DNA from: Episyrphus balteatus | Lineage: Eukaryota > Arthropoda > Insecta > Diptera > Syrphidae | NCBI RefSeq assembly: GCF_945859705.1 | Contig: NC_079134.1 | Span: 11,387,545 to 11,451,544 of the forward strand | Length of the DNA stretch: 64,000 bases | Direction of reading: 5' to 3' | Shown: piece after piece, positions 38,688 to 49,804 of the stretch | Position numbering within the stretch: the first letter of the stretch is position 1 | Layout: each line of letters starts with the position of its first letter | Position numbers and translations under genes: made by a program | Notes under the pieces: generated by a model | Told to the model about the DNA's origin: nothing | Databases searched by the model: none | Seen by the model: only the letters and a program-made list of their open reading frames with translations

Positions 38688-39898
38688 GGGCCAATTTATT
38701 GACTCTCCATTAAACTTTAAATCTCCATTAAAAAAGGGAATTTTAAATTAAAAAACAAAATTCATTTATTCAGTCTCTTTTAAGAGTTTTTTAAGTTTGA
38801 CTACATTAACTAATAGAGCATTAAATTTAAAAGTCGTTTTAGTTAAAACACCAAAATCGAAACAGAAAACAAAATAGTCCACCGAAGGAATAAACATCGA
38901 AAAATTAGATAACATTTCTTTAAAGGATTGTTGAAATAAATTATTAGTCCTAATATGTTTGTGTAAATTTTGTGATGTGATTTCAATGAAGTTATATAAA
39001 TGTATTGTATCGGTCTACTTCTGAATAAATATTGCTTTTATGCACCTTTATCAACTGGAAATTCTATTGTAGATTTTTTAGGTGTATTAAGGAGTCACGC
39101 GGACGATTGCTAAGAATCGAATAAGATTCATATCTACATATTTATGACAAAAATTCCCTAATACGTTGTCCTAAAACGACCCAAAAAAAAGAATCTCTCT
39201 GGACGCCAAAATTCTGGTTCTAGTAAAGCAATTATCGTGCTTTAAGGAAGAGGGGCGAAGAGCGGACAGAATTACGAAGTTATAAAGTTCAAAATTAATT
39301 CAAATTGGCGCTCCTAGAGCAAGTCGTTTTCTTGTCGTTTTAGTACAAACGACTTATAGCCTGTTTTCATTTTATTGCAACATTGCACTAAAGATAAAGA
39401 TTTTGAAAGGACATAAATTCAAAAAAATTAATGGATCTACTCCACAGAACAGCACAATATACAAAATCATCTTCTCCACTTCAAAGAAACACAAGCGTTG
39501 ATGGATAATATTTTCATCTCATAAAATTGCAATTGCATCAGTTTTTGGTACACACTGACATTTTGATACCCTCGCTTATGGACCAGTTTTTATATTTGTT
39601 TTATTATTCTTCATTTAAATCTTTTAATTCAAATCTATGTATCTATTTATTATACATATTTAATTTGACAAATATTAAATTTAGACAAATTAATTTTTCA
39701 AAAAAATAAAAAAATCCCTAGGATATTTTTAACAGAGTTTTAAATTTAAAGTTTCCATTAAAAGTAAGCACTTTAACTAAAGAAGGGTGAATTAAATGAA
39801 TTTTTAATGATGTATACTTAAAGGCGTCAATAGTTTAACAACGCTTTTAACTAAAACGATAAATTTCAAAATTTAATGGGGGCTCAATAAATTGGCCC
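38688..39898. mobile_element. Harbinger-like element, 1.2 kb, TTA target duplication, inserted in family L
   Basis: TIRs of about 35-40 bp: gggccaatttattga-ctctccattaaa at the left against the inverted right end (tttaatgggggctcaataaa then ttggccc). TTA lies on both sides (38685-38687 and 39899-39901). The empty site is visible in the other family L copy near 36350 (taatatttagtcagttttt), which supports these exact ends. The interior includes a slightly more GC-rich stretch (39170-39330) with no recognisable transposase. I infer a non-autonomous or decayed element. Confidence 0.75.
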
Positions 39899-40199
39899 TT
39901 AGTCTGTTTTTTCTATATAACCCTTTATTGCTTTATTTTTTTAAGAATTTTGAAAGATTTTATTTTTTTAATTTTATATGTGATATTACCTTTCCATTGA
40001 TACCTCAATCAGATAAATCAAGCAAGTATCAAAGAAACTGTGACAAATCATGTGTAGGTAGATTGTAATATTTTAAATTTTCTTATTTCTTGAAAAAAAA
40101 AAAACAAAAAAATATTATTATTTAATTTTTTTTTACAACTTTTTTGTTTAAAAATTAATAAAATAATAGCACCATATTATAGCTTGTTACTTAAGCTAG

Positions 40200-41800
40200 A
40201 AATTGAGACTTAATTTATATCTGTAAGTTTTGTAGAAAAAAAGTAATAATTTTTTAAAGTCAATCAAATTTTACAAAAAAGCCAAAAAAAAAACACTTTT
40301 TTTCTTTTCTTTTATCAATATATCGATTTTTTAATATGAAAAGCTCAGAAAAAAATTATACCATTAAAAAGCTTATAAAATTTCCTAAAGAATAAAGCCA
40401 TATTAAAATTTTAAGAATGATCAAAAAGTATAAAAATAATTTATTGAAAACAATCATTTTCATCAAAAAAGCAAAAAAAAACCTATAAATTTATCTTCAC
40501 ACGTCGTTTATTCAATTTTTTTTAATGACAACCTATAAAAAATTTTATACCATCTAAAAGCTTATTGTCTTAGCTTAAAATATATATATATAATAGGTCT
40601 ATGAGACATCTACAAAAAGAGCTAGAATTTTTTGAACTCAATGTATTTTCATCAAAAAAAGCAAAAAAAACATTTATTTTTTTCTTCTCATGCTATTAAA
40701 TCAATTTTTTTCAATGGCAACCTATTATTAATTTTTATATCACGTTAAAGCTTATTGTTTTACCTTTCACATGACGGTTCAATCTTATTTCCAAGTTGCC
40801 TACAAGAAAAGTTAGAATTTTTTAAAGTCAACCATGTCAAATTTCCAGACTGAGATTACGGTACTTCCTACACTGGTGACTGTTCATGATCAACAGATCT
40901 CCACTGGTGTTTTGAGTGTTTTCGCAAGTTTCTTGATTTAACATTGTGTAGCTTGTAGTTAGTCTACCGTTATGTGTGATATACCAAATGAAAGGTAATT
41001 GTATCAGGATGCTCATAAAAGTTTAATAAAATTTCTATCTGCTCTAGATCAATAGTTATAACCTGTTGAATTCTCACACTTTAATTTACCGGTATCTCAA
41101 AATTGTGTGTACGAAATTGATTGAAATTTTGTACACATATAGTCCTGCCAATACTCTATCTACCCTCTAAGTTTCATTCATTTATGAGGTAAACAAAAAA
41201 AGATAAAAATAAAAAACGGTTAAAAACGGGAAAAAATGACCAAAAAACTTGGCTCCAAAAAACTTCTTCATCTCGATTTTGATGGAAAATTTCATTTTAG
41301 AGTTCCAATTTTTTGCACATACACTCATACATACTCCACCTATCCACCCTATAAGTTTCAGTTTTTTTGAGCACTCGGAAATATTTCTAAAAATAAAAAC
41401 CCACCCAATTTTAACACGCAAAAAATAGGTGTTTTTCAAAACTTTCTATCTCAAAAACCAGTTACTTAAAAAAAAAATCCCAACACACGTCTCGACTATT
41501 TTTTCACCACCTATCCATTGGTATATTCAGAATTTCCCAGAAAAATTCCCCTCTCTCGTAATCACCCCTTTCTCAACTTGCCCCAAATTGATAAGCTTTT
41601 CAAAACCTAACGATTTCTTACCGATTTAGATTTTTAAAAATTTTTTACCAAAAGTCCATTAACATAAAAAATGATTATCTATCTATTGCAAAAAAAATCA
41701 ACTCTCTACGACAACGCATTTAGATTTTAGATAATTTTTTCATTTTGCCATTTTGCCCCGTTTTACCCTATTAAATGTGCGATTTGAGTAAAAACCTTTC
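40200..41800 (+). repeat. Family D repeat, copy 2 (head missing, body uninterrupted)
   Basis: Contains the aaattataccattaaaaagc units, the atgagacatctacaaaaaga block (40600), gatataccaaatgaaaggta (40978), ataacctgttgaattctca (41060), and the aactctctacgacaacgcat tail (41700). The gtctgtaaagccgg head seen in the other two copies is not found. It shows the uninterrupted middle of the element and serves as the reference for the insertion in copy 3. Confidence 0.7.
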
Positions 41801-42361
41801 TTAGTGCAAACCGCTTCACCAATACCTATCATATACCATTGAGTTTGGAGTTTTTTATTTTTTTCCCATATAGAGCCAGTGATTATGTGAATGGTGGAAA
41901 AAAAAAAATCAACGCATTTATAATATAGTATGACTTAAAGGCTTGCATGTCATGATGGCTGCCAAAATAATTTAAAACTGGTAAAATGTCATGTATTTAA
42001 CAGTCAAAAATGTTGCCACCGCGTGAAATCTTTCCATATATTTTGAACCCTTTACTTTCAGTTTTCGTTTTTTGGGGAGTCTGGCATACTTAAATGAAAT
42101 ATTAAAAAAAAAAAAAAAAAAAAAAATTGGGAAAAATGGACTACTAAAATAAACGATTCATTTCTAATAGGTACTGACTTCGAACTTTTACAATAAAATG
42201 ATTTTAAGACCGAAATTTTTCAAAATCCGACAATTTTTGCAGAGCAGGTCAAGCAACGAAAATTAACCGATTTGGAGGTTTCATAGAAATTTCGGAATAA
42301 TGCTAGGAATTGTTGAAGGCAATCGTGTTCATTTTAAGTCGAAAGGAAATAATTTGACAAA

Positions 42362-43307
42362 AAAATAAATTGCACGACTGGGGTCGCACGTACTTGCTCT
42401 TATGCTTTAAGTAACTCTAATGTTAAAGCTTTTTGTTTTTTTTTTCAAGAAATTTAAAATTTGATATTTGAAGAAATTTCAAAAGTAGTGTAAAAAAATT
42501 AAATCTGTTTTATAATAAAAATTAAACACCGTTTAAAATGATCTTTTACCAATAACCAAGTATGCTATTTTATTTCTTGTATAAAAAGGTATTTTTAGAA
42601 AAAAAAAATTCGAAAATCGTAGGAGCCGTTTTTTTAAAAAAATAATTTTTTATAAATAAAAATTTTCTAACATTTTTCGAAAAAAAAAGTTGGTATGCCA
42701 TTTTAAAGAAATAATTAATTTACACATAACAACGAAATTTAAGGATTTTTCGTCTAACCGTTTTCAAAAAATTGATTTTTCGAAAAAAATTTTTGAAATA
42801 TTTTTTAAAAATCCAAAAGTGTGTTTTTTTGAAAGTTTTCTTAAATTTTAATATTACCTTTACTTAAACGCTCTTGTATAAAAATTTTCGTTGAAAGCGG
42901 ATTAGTCTTGTACGAGTTGTTCATAAATAAAAAAAAAAATCGTTCTATGACAGGTACCTTTAATAACGGTACAAAAAATATTAATCAATATCGTTAGAGC
43001 TGTTTTTGAAAAAAATTTTCTTTTCTATTTCCGTTATATGGCAGGTACCGTTAGTTTTGGTCATAAAAATAAAATTCCAATTTCCCCTCTAGTGAATCAC
43101 CCAAAACTGATAAATACCAAGTTTGAAGAAAATCACTTCACTGGTTTAAGCTGCAGCTCCAGATAGAGACAGACACACAGAAAGACAGACAGAATTGCCG
43201 GACCCACTTTTTTGGCATTCTCCATCATCGTTAAATTGTTATCTCGAGTTCGATTTTTTTTACGAATCCTAAACTTGCCCTATAGTACCTATATCGCAAG
43301 TAAAAAT
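42362..43307 (-). repeat. Family A interspersed repeat, copy 2
   Basis: Reverse orientation relative to copy 1: it starts gcacgactggggtcgcacgt and ends tatcgcaagtaaaaa. It shares the CAGACAGACAG tract (about 43175-43191), the ggacccacttttttggcatt block and the ccgttatatggcaggtaccg block with the 61861-62846 copy, to which it is clearly closest. It ends about 210 bp before the gypsy pol remnant. Confidence 0.8.
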
Positions 43308-43520
43308 TAATACTTCACCAGATCTGAAATGCGGTTTTGAGTGAGACAAATAAATACTAAATTTCGATATCTTATTACTTCATTTGTTAAAACTTTGAAA
43401 AACGGAGAATGGTGCCAATCGATACTAATTGAAATGTGATTGAAAAATTTCCTTACAAAAGTTGATCAGTTTCCACATAAAGTAGATTTTGAAACACCAA
43501 ATTTTAGTAACTATTAATTG

Positions 43521-45010
43521 GTAGTTGACAAATGCAATCCAGCTGTAAGACGCACTTTTGATTTTACTTTCGACATCGATCACCCTATTATAATAAGAGC
43601 TGATTTTTTGCACAAATTTAATTTGACCATCGATCTTTGTTTAGGTTGCCGAACTTAAAGCTCCAACAGAATTTATATTGCTGGTCAGACATAACGTTGT
43701 CCACTAGATACAAACAACTGGTAAACTCCCTTCAGCGAGAGCCTGGCGACTGAATCCCGAAAGGTTATCAAGTGCAAAGAATCAGTTTCAGCAAATGATC
43801 GATCTCGGTTTTTGTTGCGTCGCAAAGTCGCACGTACCTTCAACACTTTATATTTTCCCGAAAAAGAATTCTCAGACCATTTACACCATTTACACCATTT
43901 ACACCATTTACTGACTACAGATAGTTAAATCAATCATACCTGACAAGCATACCTATAATCACCAACGCCAAAGACTCTTCCGCTAACTTCGACGGTTGTG
44001 TAATTCTTTCGGAAATCGATTTGATTAGTGCTTTTTATTTGGAGTGCGCAACGGACCTCAAACTTGCCAACATTTTATGAATAGCGTTTTAAGTGATCTT
44101 TCATTTGTATTCGTGTTTCGTGCGCTTAAATGACATTATCGTTTCAAGTAAAGCGGTTAAGGAACATAAACTGCATTAACGTGAAGTTTTTCGACGCTTG
44201 TCGGAGCACGGGCTCAATGTTAATATGGCCAAATGTGAACTGGGAGTAAGCAAACTTGGTTTCTTGAAAAACTGCATTTCTGAAAATGGAATAATTCCTT
44301 TGCTAAAAACAGTAAAAGCAATCAACAAATTCCCTAGTAGTACCCCATCCCAATAAATGATGTCGAAATATGGTGTGAAACTTCCACTGGAAAACTTTTC
44401 CGAATACAGTATCCATGTGCCTTATACTTTTCAAAGAACAATTTTTGACAATCATCACAAACTTTTGCATCCAAGTGCTAGCAAAGGGATTACGTGAAAT
44501 AATTTGGGCTTAACTGAACAGTGATGTAAATTGATGGTCGATTTTCTCATACCTACATGGATCTCGTTGGTCCATTTGCACCATTTAAAAGTTATATTTA
44601 TTTGCTTACTATAAAAAATCAATTCTCTCGGCCAAAGACTATTCCGCTAATAAATGTTTTCACCTTTTTATCTGCTTTAGTTTAGAACTGGGTTTTTTAA
44701 GATTTAAAGCCTAAAAAATGATTGCGACTGATTAAGGAACTCAATTTAAGTCAAGTCTTTCCAAACAAACAGATCAGGACGAACGATTTCACCGAAAGCT
44801 GAAAGAATGTCTTTCGCGTTAATATATATATACAAATTAGAACTTACCTTGGACTCCTATCGGTATTCGTTTTTCAATGATCGACGACATAAACTAACGT
44901 TTACTTGCATAATTAATAAACCGTTCAAAACGATTTTGAATTCATCAACAATTAAAGAAATCACCGAAGCCATATCAAAATTGAAAATTGTTTCTATCGA
45001 TTTGGAATTT
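43521..45010 (+). pseudogene. Decayed Ty3/gypsy-type pol remnant (protease tail, RT, integrase)
   Basis: Translation in changing frames gives ordered matches to LTR-retrotransposon pol. The protease C-terminal region is at 43521-43655 (ADFLHKFNLTIDL, where the family normally has GAD before FL). The RT N-terminal part is at 43756-43911 (QFQQMIDLGF...FPKKN), followed in another frame by a DYR...LN and ILSEIDLISAFY stretch (43913-44040). The RT palm/connection lies at 44093-44353 (NDIIVSS, then KCELGVSKLGFL). The integrase HHCC-like piece is near 44441-44480 (HHKLLHPSASKG), the integrase core at 44533-44680 (DLVGPFAPFKSY), and RFHRKLKECLS and a C-terminal part reach about 45010. Frames shift repeatedly, stops interrupt the RT and integrase pieces, and the segment that should encode the RT thumb and RNase H is missing between about 44355 and 44440. 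An expanded accatttacac repeat sits inside RT. No LTRs or envelope were recognised. It is not functional. Confidence 0.85.
43876..43911 (+). repeat. Short tandem repeat (accatttacac-like, 12-bp spacing) inside the RT remnant
   Basis: About three and a half copies of ttacaccatttacacc-like sequence in a row, translating as repeated TIY. It lies at the point where the RT homology breaks, between the FPKKN block and the DYR block, so it probably expanded after the element died. Confidence 0.7.
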
Positions 45011-45014
45011 GTCA

Positions 45015-45955
45015 TTTCTGGTAAAATGTTAAATAAAGCCTGTATAGGATCCTAAAATCTATGCGAGGCGTTGCCTTACTTAAAGTCTCAGCTAAATTAT
45101 TCATAATTTGCCAAATAAGAAACTTTTAAAACCACAAGTAGCTATGCAGGTAACTACTTAAAATTCAAACTTTTTCCAAAACTAATTAATGAAATAGCTT
45201 TATCCTGGTGGAATTAAAGTTCTTAATATCTCTCTTTTAGCTTTTTAGATTATCAAGTTCTTATTTGCTTTGAAAATTTTTTTTTTAGAAACTTAATTCT
45301 TCAAACAAACCAAAAAAAAAAAAGAAAAGCCAACAACCTTCCACGCGCGACATTCTCTAAAACGTGATGAAACTTCTAATGCTGACTTTTCATTTAAATG
45401 ACATTCCACCTTTCTCTCTCGCTCGAGTCTTGTTTATGCAAGCAAGCACCATCATTGTGTCACACACGCCATTCCTATTCCTACCCAATATAGTGCTGGG
45501 AAACTCTACAGGGAACACCAACAAAGGGAAGAAAAAGAGGCAGGGAAAAAAAAAACGAATTGAAAAATTCCCAATATCCCCATAGATATTATAGGATACC
45601 TGCCGCAAATTGGGTGGCACTGAGATCTGCTTTTTTTTCTTTTTTTTTTTGCATTCGTTTTGGATTTTGAAATATTTTTTTTCCTGCGTATCTATATTTT
45701 CAGAACTCCTACGTGAACAACGACTACAAATAATAATAATGTAGGTACCGATTTTTTGTTAGAAGAACAACAACTAAAGCTCACATATAGATACTTGTTC
45801 GGAATATGTTATGAGATTTGATCCTTCAAAAATAAAATGAATATGAGTTAGGAGTAGGAATGAAGGACTAAAAAAATACATTTATTTTGTTATATTCGTA
45901 ATGGTATGCTATAAAGCCGACTAGAAATGGGTGAAAATGTAGGAGTGGAGCTCTA
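45015..45955. other. Unique non-coding stretch
   Basis: No gene recognised. Two antisense frames of 70-80 codons (45364-45620) overlap one another and lack recognisable motifs. Confidence 0.45.
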
Positions 45956-45960
45956 TTTTA

Positions 45961-46731
45961 CACTGAAAACAAATGTTTTAAAGGAATTTCACAGTTTCGA
46001 AAGTGACCGTTTTTGACGTGTTTATATCCAAAAAATTGGGAAGAATCTTGAAAAACTCAAAAACAATTTTTCTACATCAAAAGCAAACGTTTTCAAAGAT
46101 TTTTACAATTTCAAAAAAGACCGTCTTTGATTGGTTTAATCCCAAAACAAACTGCAAGGTTTTTAAAAAATGTTACAATTTCGAAAAATACCGTTTTGGA
46201 CTGTTTAAATCCTAAAACCTGTGAAAGACCTTAAAAAACTCATAATCAATTATTTATATTGAAATTAAACTTTTTAAAGAAATTTTAAAATTAACTGTTT
46301 TTTGAAATTATTGTTTTGGGTGTTTAAATCCCAAAAAACTGGTAACACCTGTTAAAAACTGAAAAACAAATTTTCTTTACTGAAGACAAAAGTTTTCAAG
46401 AAATTTAACAATTTCAAATAAGACCGTTTTTGACTAGTTAAATCCTAAGAAAAGTCCTAAAAAATTCAAAAACAATTTTTCTACACTGAAAGCAAACATT
46501 TTCAAAGAATTTCCGAATTTAAAAAAAAAAAGATCGTTTTAGACGAGTTAAATCCTAAAAAACTGGTAAACCTTAAAAAAAAAGTTCAAAAATTTTACTT
46601 TTTCTAAAAAGTTTTCAAGTAAATTTTTGGTAATTTCGTAAAATTGTCAAAAATTTATTTTTTTATTTAATGTTTTTTGAAAATTTTCAAATTTCAAAAA
46701 AAAAATATTTGCCATGATTTTTTTCTCAGTG
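45961..46731. mobile_element. TA-flanked element filled with ~115-bp tandem repeats
   Basis: Ends are cactgaaaac (45961) and ttttttctcagtg (46731), each with TA outside (45959-45960 and 46732-46733). The interior is a diverged tandem array whose marker accgttttt-ga or its variants recurs near 46006, 46121, 46190, 46311, 46425 and 46533 (spacings about 115, 69, 121, 114, 108). Each unit reads roughly ttcaaagaattt-acaatttc, gaccgtttttgac, taaatcctaaaaaactggta, caaaaacaatttttctacac. Units contain the element's own end-like 'acactgaaa', which suggests the array grew from the terminal region. Reading frames are not conserved. Confidence 0.6.
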
Positions 46732-46739
46732 TACCTACC

Positions 46740-47630
46740 TACAACAAAAAATATATATGAACATTTTTATACACGTATGAGTATTGGAGTATGTCAAAAT
46801 TATAATGAATGACTTTTATTATTTCGTTTGATATTGCATTGAGCTGAATTGCAATGTCAAAATAGAGGCACAGGGAGTTCAATTTAGCTCTAGTTTTTGC
46901 CATTTATAGGTAGATGGAGGCGAAAAATTGGCCAATATATAAAAAATAAAATAACGACTCTCTGGAAATAAATTCGAAGAATATATTTTTGATGCAATAA
47001 TTTAAAGTGATAAATGATTTATTCTTATTTGAAAGGGACAATTTGTCAAAAAAATTGATATATTACACATCATTCAGAGAAAAAAGAGGAGAAATTTTAT
47101 ATTATAGTGCAGCAATGTCAATGATTCATGGTTTTTAATGATAATGGTTTAATATGATTGCAACAATAATGTAGATACTTCGAAATTTGGAGGATGGTTA
47201 GTGGTTTCTTTAAAGATCGTATAGTATTAAAAATTACCTATTTAAAATAAAGATTATCAATTAAAGGCTGTCAATGAAAAAAAAAGGATTCGTTTCCAAC
47301 CTAAAGAAGTTCGTAGATTGAAGCATTTTCCACATATTCCAAATTTTCAAAACTTAAGTTTTTTTATTCAGAAATATGTATATATTCTGGATAGTCTAAG
47401 AGCTGGGAGCAGATTTTTTGCGTGAGAGGTAACCGATTCATTTTTATGTAAGAATAAGTCCCAGTCATGGTGATGACAAAAACGAACGTCTTCCAGCATG
47501 TACCTGCGCCTTTGAAGAGAAAAAGTGCATCAAATTAACGTTTTTTTCTGAAAATTGATTGTAACTTCCCGGAAATAATTGGATCCTGACGCCCTCATCT
47601 TCCTGATTACAAAAACACCCATGACAAACG
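46740..47630. other. Non-coding stretch, nothing recognised
   Basis: No coding frame over 60 codons and no repeat partner seen in the window. Confidence 0.45.
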
Positions 47631-47634
47631 TTTT

Positions 47635-47794
47635 AACCGCGCCCAAACACCCGACAGACGAGCCCAAAAACGCTAATTTTTACGCGTTTTTAGGGATTGG
47701 AGTAACCACCTAAAAACAACTTAATACAATTGTTTTTAAAATTGCGTAAAAATGTGCGTTTTTGGGCTCGTCTGTCGGGTGTTTTGGCGCGGTT
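47635..47794. mobile_element. Near-perfect inverted-repeat MITE (160 bp)
   Basis: Positions 47635-47673 and 47756-47794 are reverse complements with one mismatch in 39 (aaccgcgcc(c/a)aaacacc, then gacagacgagcccaaaaacg). Weaker matching continues inward over tttttacgc. The arms are much more GC-rich than the surroundings, and their near identity suggests a young insertion or ongoing arm correction. No target duplication was identified. Confidence 0.7.
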
Positions 47795-48075
47795 CAGTTC
47801 GTGGATATTTTTTTTTTTTTGACTTTTTGGTAAATGTAAATCGCTTCGATTCTATGAATTCACAGAAATATCCATTTTTAAAATAAACTGAAAAGATATA
47901 AGAAATCAAACTACAATTTTATCATTACAATATAAATTATATATAATCAACAGAATTTATAAATGGAAATTATTGGTCTGACATGACTACCTATCATTTC
48001 GCTTTCACAATTTAAAAATAATTTTGGGGAAAGTCCTTTGCAAAAATATAAATATGCTAATATGTATAAGCAAAA

Positions 48076-49800
48076 GTAAAACAAAAAAAGAGTTTGTCTG
48101 TAAAGCCGGTTTACGGACGATGATTTTACGTGATAACGTCGTCAGAAAACAGGTTGTGTACTTTTGTTTAAAATCATAAAATCATAATTTACAAGAAAAA
48201 GCTAAAAAAATACCTTTTTTATTTTCTCATTATATTAATTTTTTTTTATTTTAAAAGCTTACAAAAAAAATTATGCAATTTAAAAGCCGAGTATTTTTAA
48301 ATTTTTAAAATGCGCAAAAAGTATAAAAATATTTTATTGAAAACAATCTAACAGCCTATAAAAAATGTTATACCATCAGAAAGCTTATTGTCTTAGCTCA
48401 ATATATAGGTATATATATATCGATCAGGTCTATGAGACATCTACAAAAAGAGCTAGAATTTTTTGAACTCGATCAACGTTATGACGTTATGTGTGATATA
48501 CCAAATGAAAGGTAATTGTATCATTATGCTCATAAAAGTTTAATAAAATTTCTATCTGCTCTTGGTGAAAAGTTATAACCTGTTGAATTCTAAAAATTTA
48601 TTTTACCGTTATCTCAAAATTGTGTTTAGGTATAGTCTATCATTACTTTATATTTTTACTTGCTCTATAGGGCAAGTATTGGTTTCGTGTCGAAAAAAAA
48701 ATTTGAGGTTTTAATCAAAACCAACATTACGATGATGGGGAATTCCAAAAAAGTGGGTCTCGCAATTCCGTCCGTGCGTCTGTATGTCTGTGCGTCTGTG
48801 CGGTTGTGCGTCCATCTGTACACATTTAAACAGCCTAAACGGGTATGGACGGATTTTCTTCAAATTTGATACAGATGATTTTTATGGAATTCTGAAAGTT
48901 GGTTTTTTTTGTTTTTTATATCTCGTTTAGAACGTATACCTCCCATACAAAAAAATACGATATTGCGAATTTCTCGAAAACGGCTCTAACGATTTTGATT
49001 AAACTTCGTAAACGTAATATTTTAAGCAGTGGAAATAAAACTGCATTTTTATTTTTTCTCAAAAAAGTCAAACAACATGCCCTGAATGTCGGCTCTTCCC
49101 CAATATCATTGTCTTTTTTTTAATTAAGAGCAAGCTTTTAAAATCTACAAGTAGACTAACATAAAAGTGCTTTGAACTACAAGAGCAAGTACGTGCACCC
49201 TCAGTCGTGCATTTTATTTATTCCTGTATCTATTAAAGAAAAAAAGATAAAAATAAAAAACGATGAAAATCTATTAAAAATGATCAAAAAACGTGTTTCT
49301 TCCGTTATTTAGTCAAAACTCACTAAACGATTCCAAGTTTTTACACATGTATGCATAAGGCAAAAACCTACATGTCCTATAAGTTTGAGATTTTTTGAAC
49401 GCTCCAAAAAAAGCTAAAAATCAAAAACTACCCAAAAATACCCTTAAAACACAAGGTGTTTTTCAAAATTTCATATTTCGAAAAATTCATATATTAGACG
49501 CCTAATTTTTTTTCTCTCATCTTTCATCTGGCACCTTTAAAATTGTCAAACAAAATTTCCATTACCCAAATTCATCATTTTGTCATAGCCCCAACACGTG
49601 TACAACGTTCAAACAAAACGTTGTAGCTTAGTTTCAGCAATTTTTAGAATTTTTTCTTAAATGCAGTTATTCTTAAATTAATTTTATCTATCTATAGCAA
49701 AAAAAATCAATTCTCTACAATTTCGCGTTTAGATTTTAGCCCAAATTTCATCTTTCCGTTTTACCCCTGTTTACCCTTTTAAATGACGGAATTTTTAAAA
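48076..49800 (+). repeat. Family D repeat, copy 3, split by family A
   Basis: The head is at 48096, then shortened unit blocks, then gatataccaaatgaaaggta at 48495. It is interrupted by family A at 48653-49216 and resumes at about 49217 with agataaaaataaaaaacg, matching 41200. It ends around 49800 after attctctacaatttcgcgtt. ORF-like frames here are by-products. Confidence 0.7.
48653..49216 (+). repeat. Family A interspersed repeat, copy 3 (divergent, short), inserted in family D
   Basis: It begins tttttacttgctctataggg and ends agcaagtacgtgcaccctca followed by gtcgtgcattt. The GTCT tract is degenerate (gtccgtgcgtctgtatgtct, near 48768). Both flanks are family D sequence that is contiguous in the 40200-41800 copy, so this copy inserted into D. 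Confidence 0.75.
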
Positions 49801-49804
49801 ATCC

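Larger units (their letters stand above)
37850..40080 (+). repeat. Family L repeat, copy 2, carrying two insertions
   Basis: Pieces 37850-37987, 38639-38687 and 39899-40080 together align with 36198-36535. The gaps are exactly the family B hairpin (37988-38638) and the Harbinger-like element (38688-39898, less the duplicated TTA). Confidence 0.7.

Noticed and set aside
43521..45010. Intact retrotransposon with LTRs
   Set aside because: Frame changes, stops and a missing RNase H segment; no paired LTRs seen.
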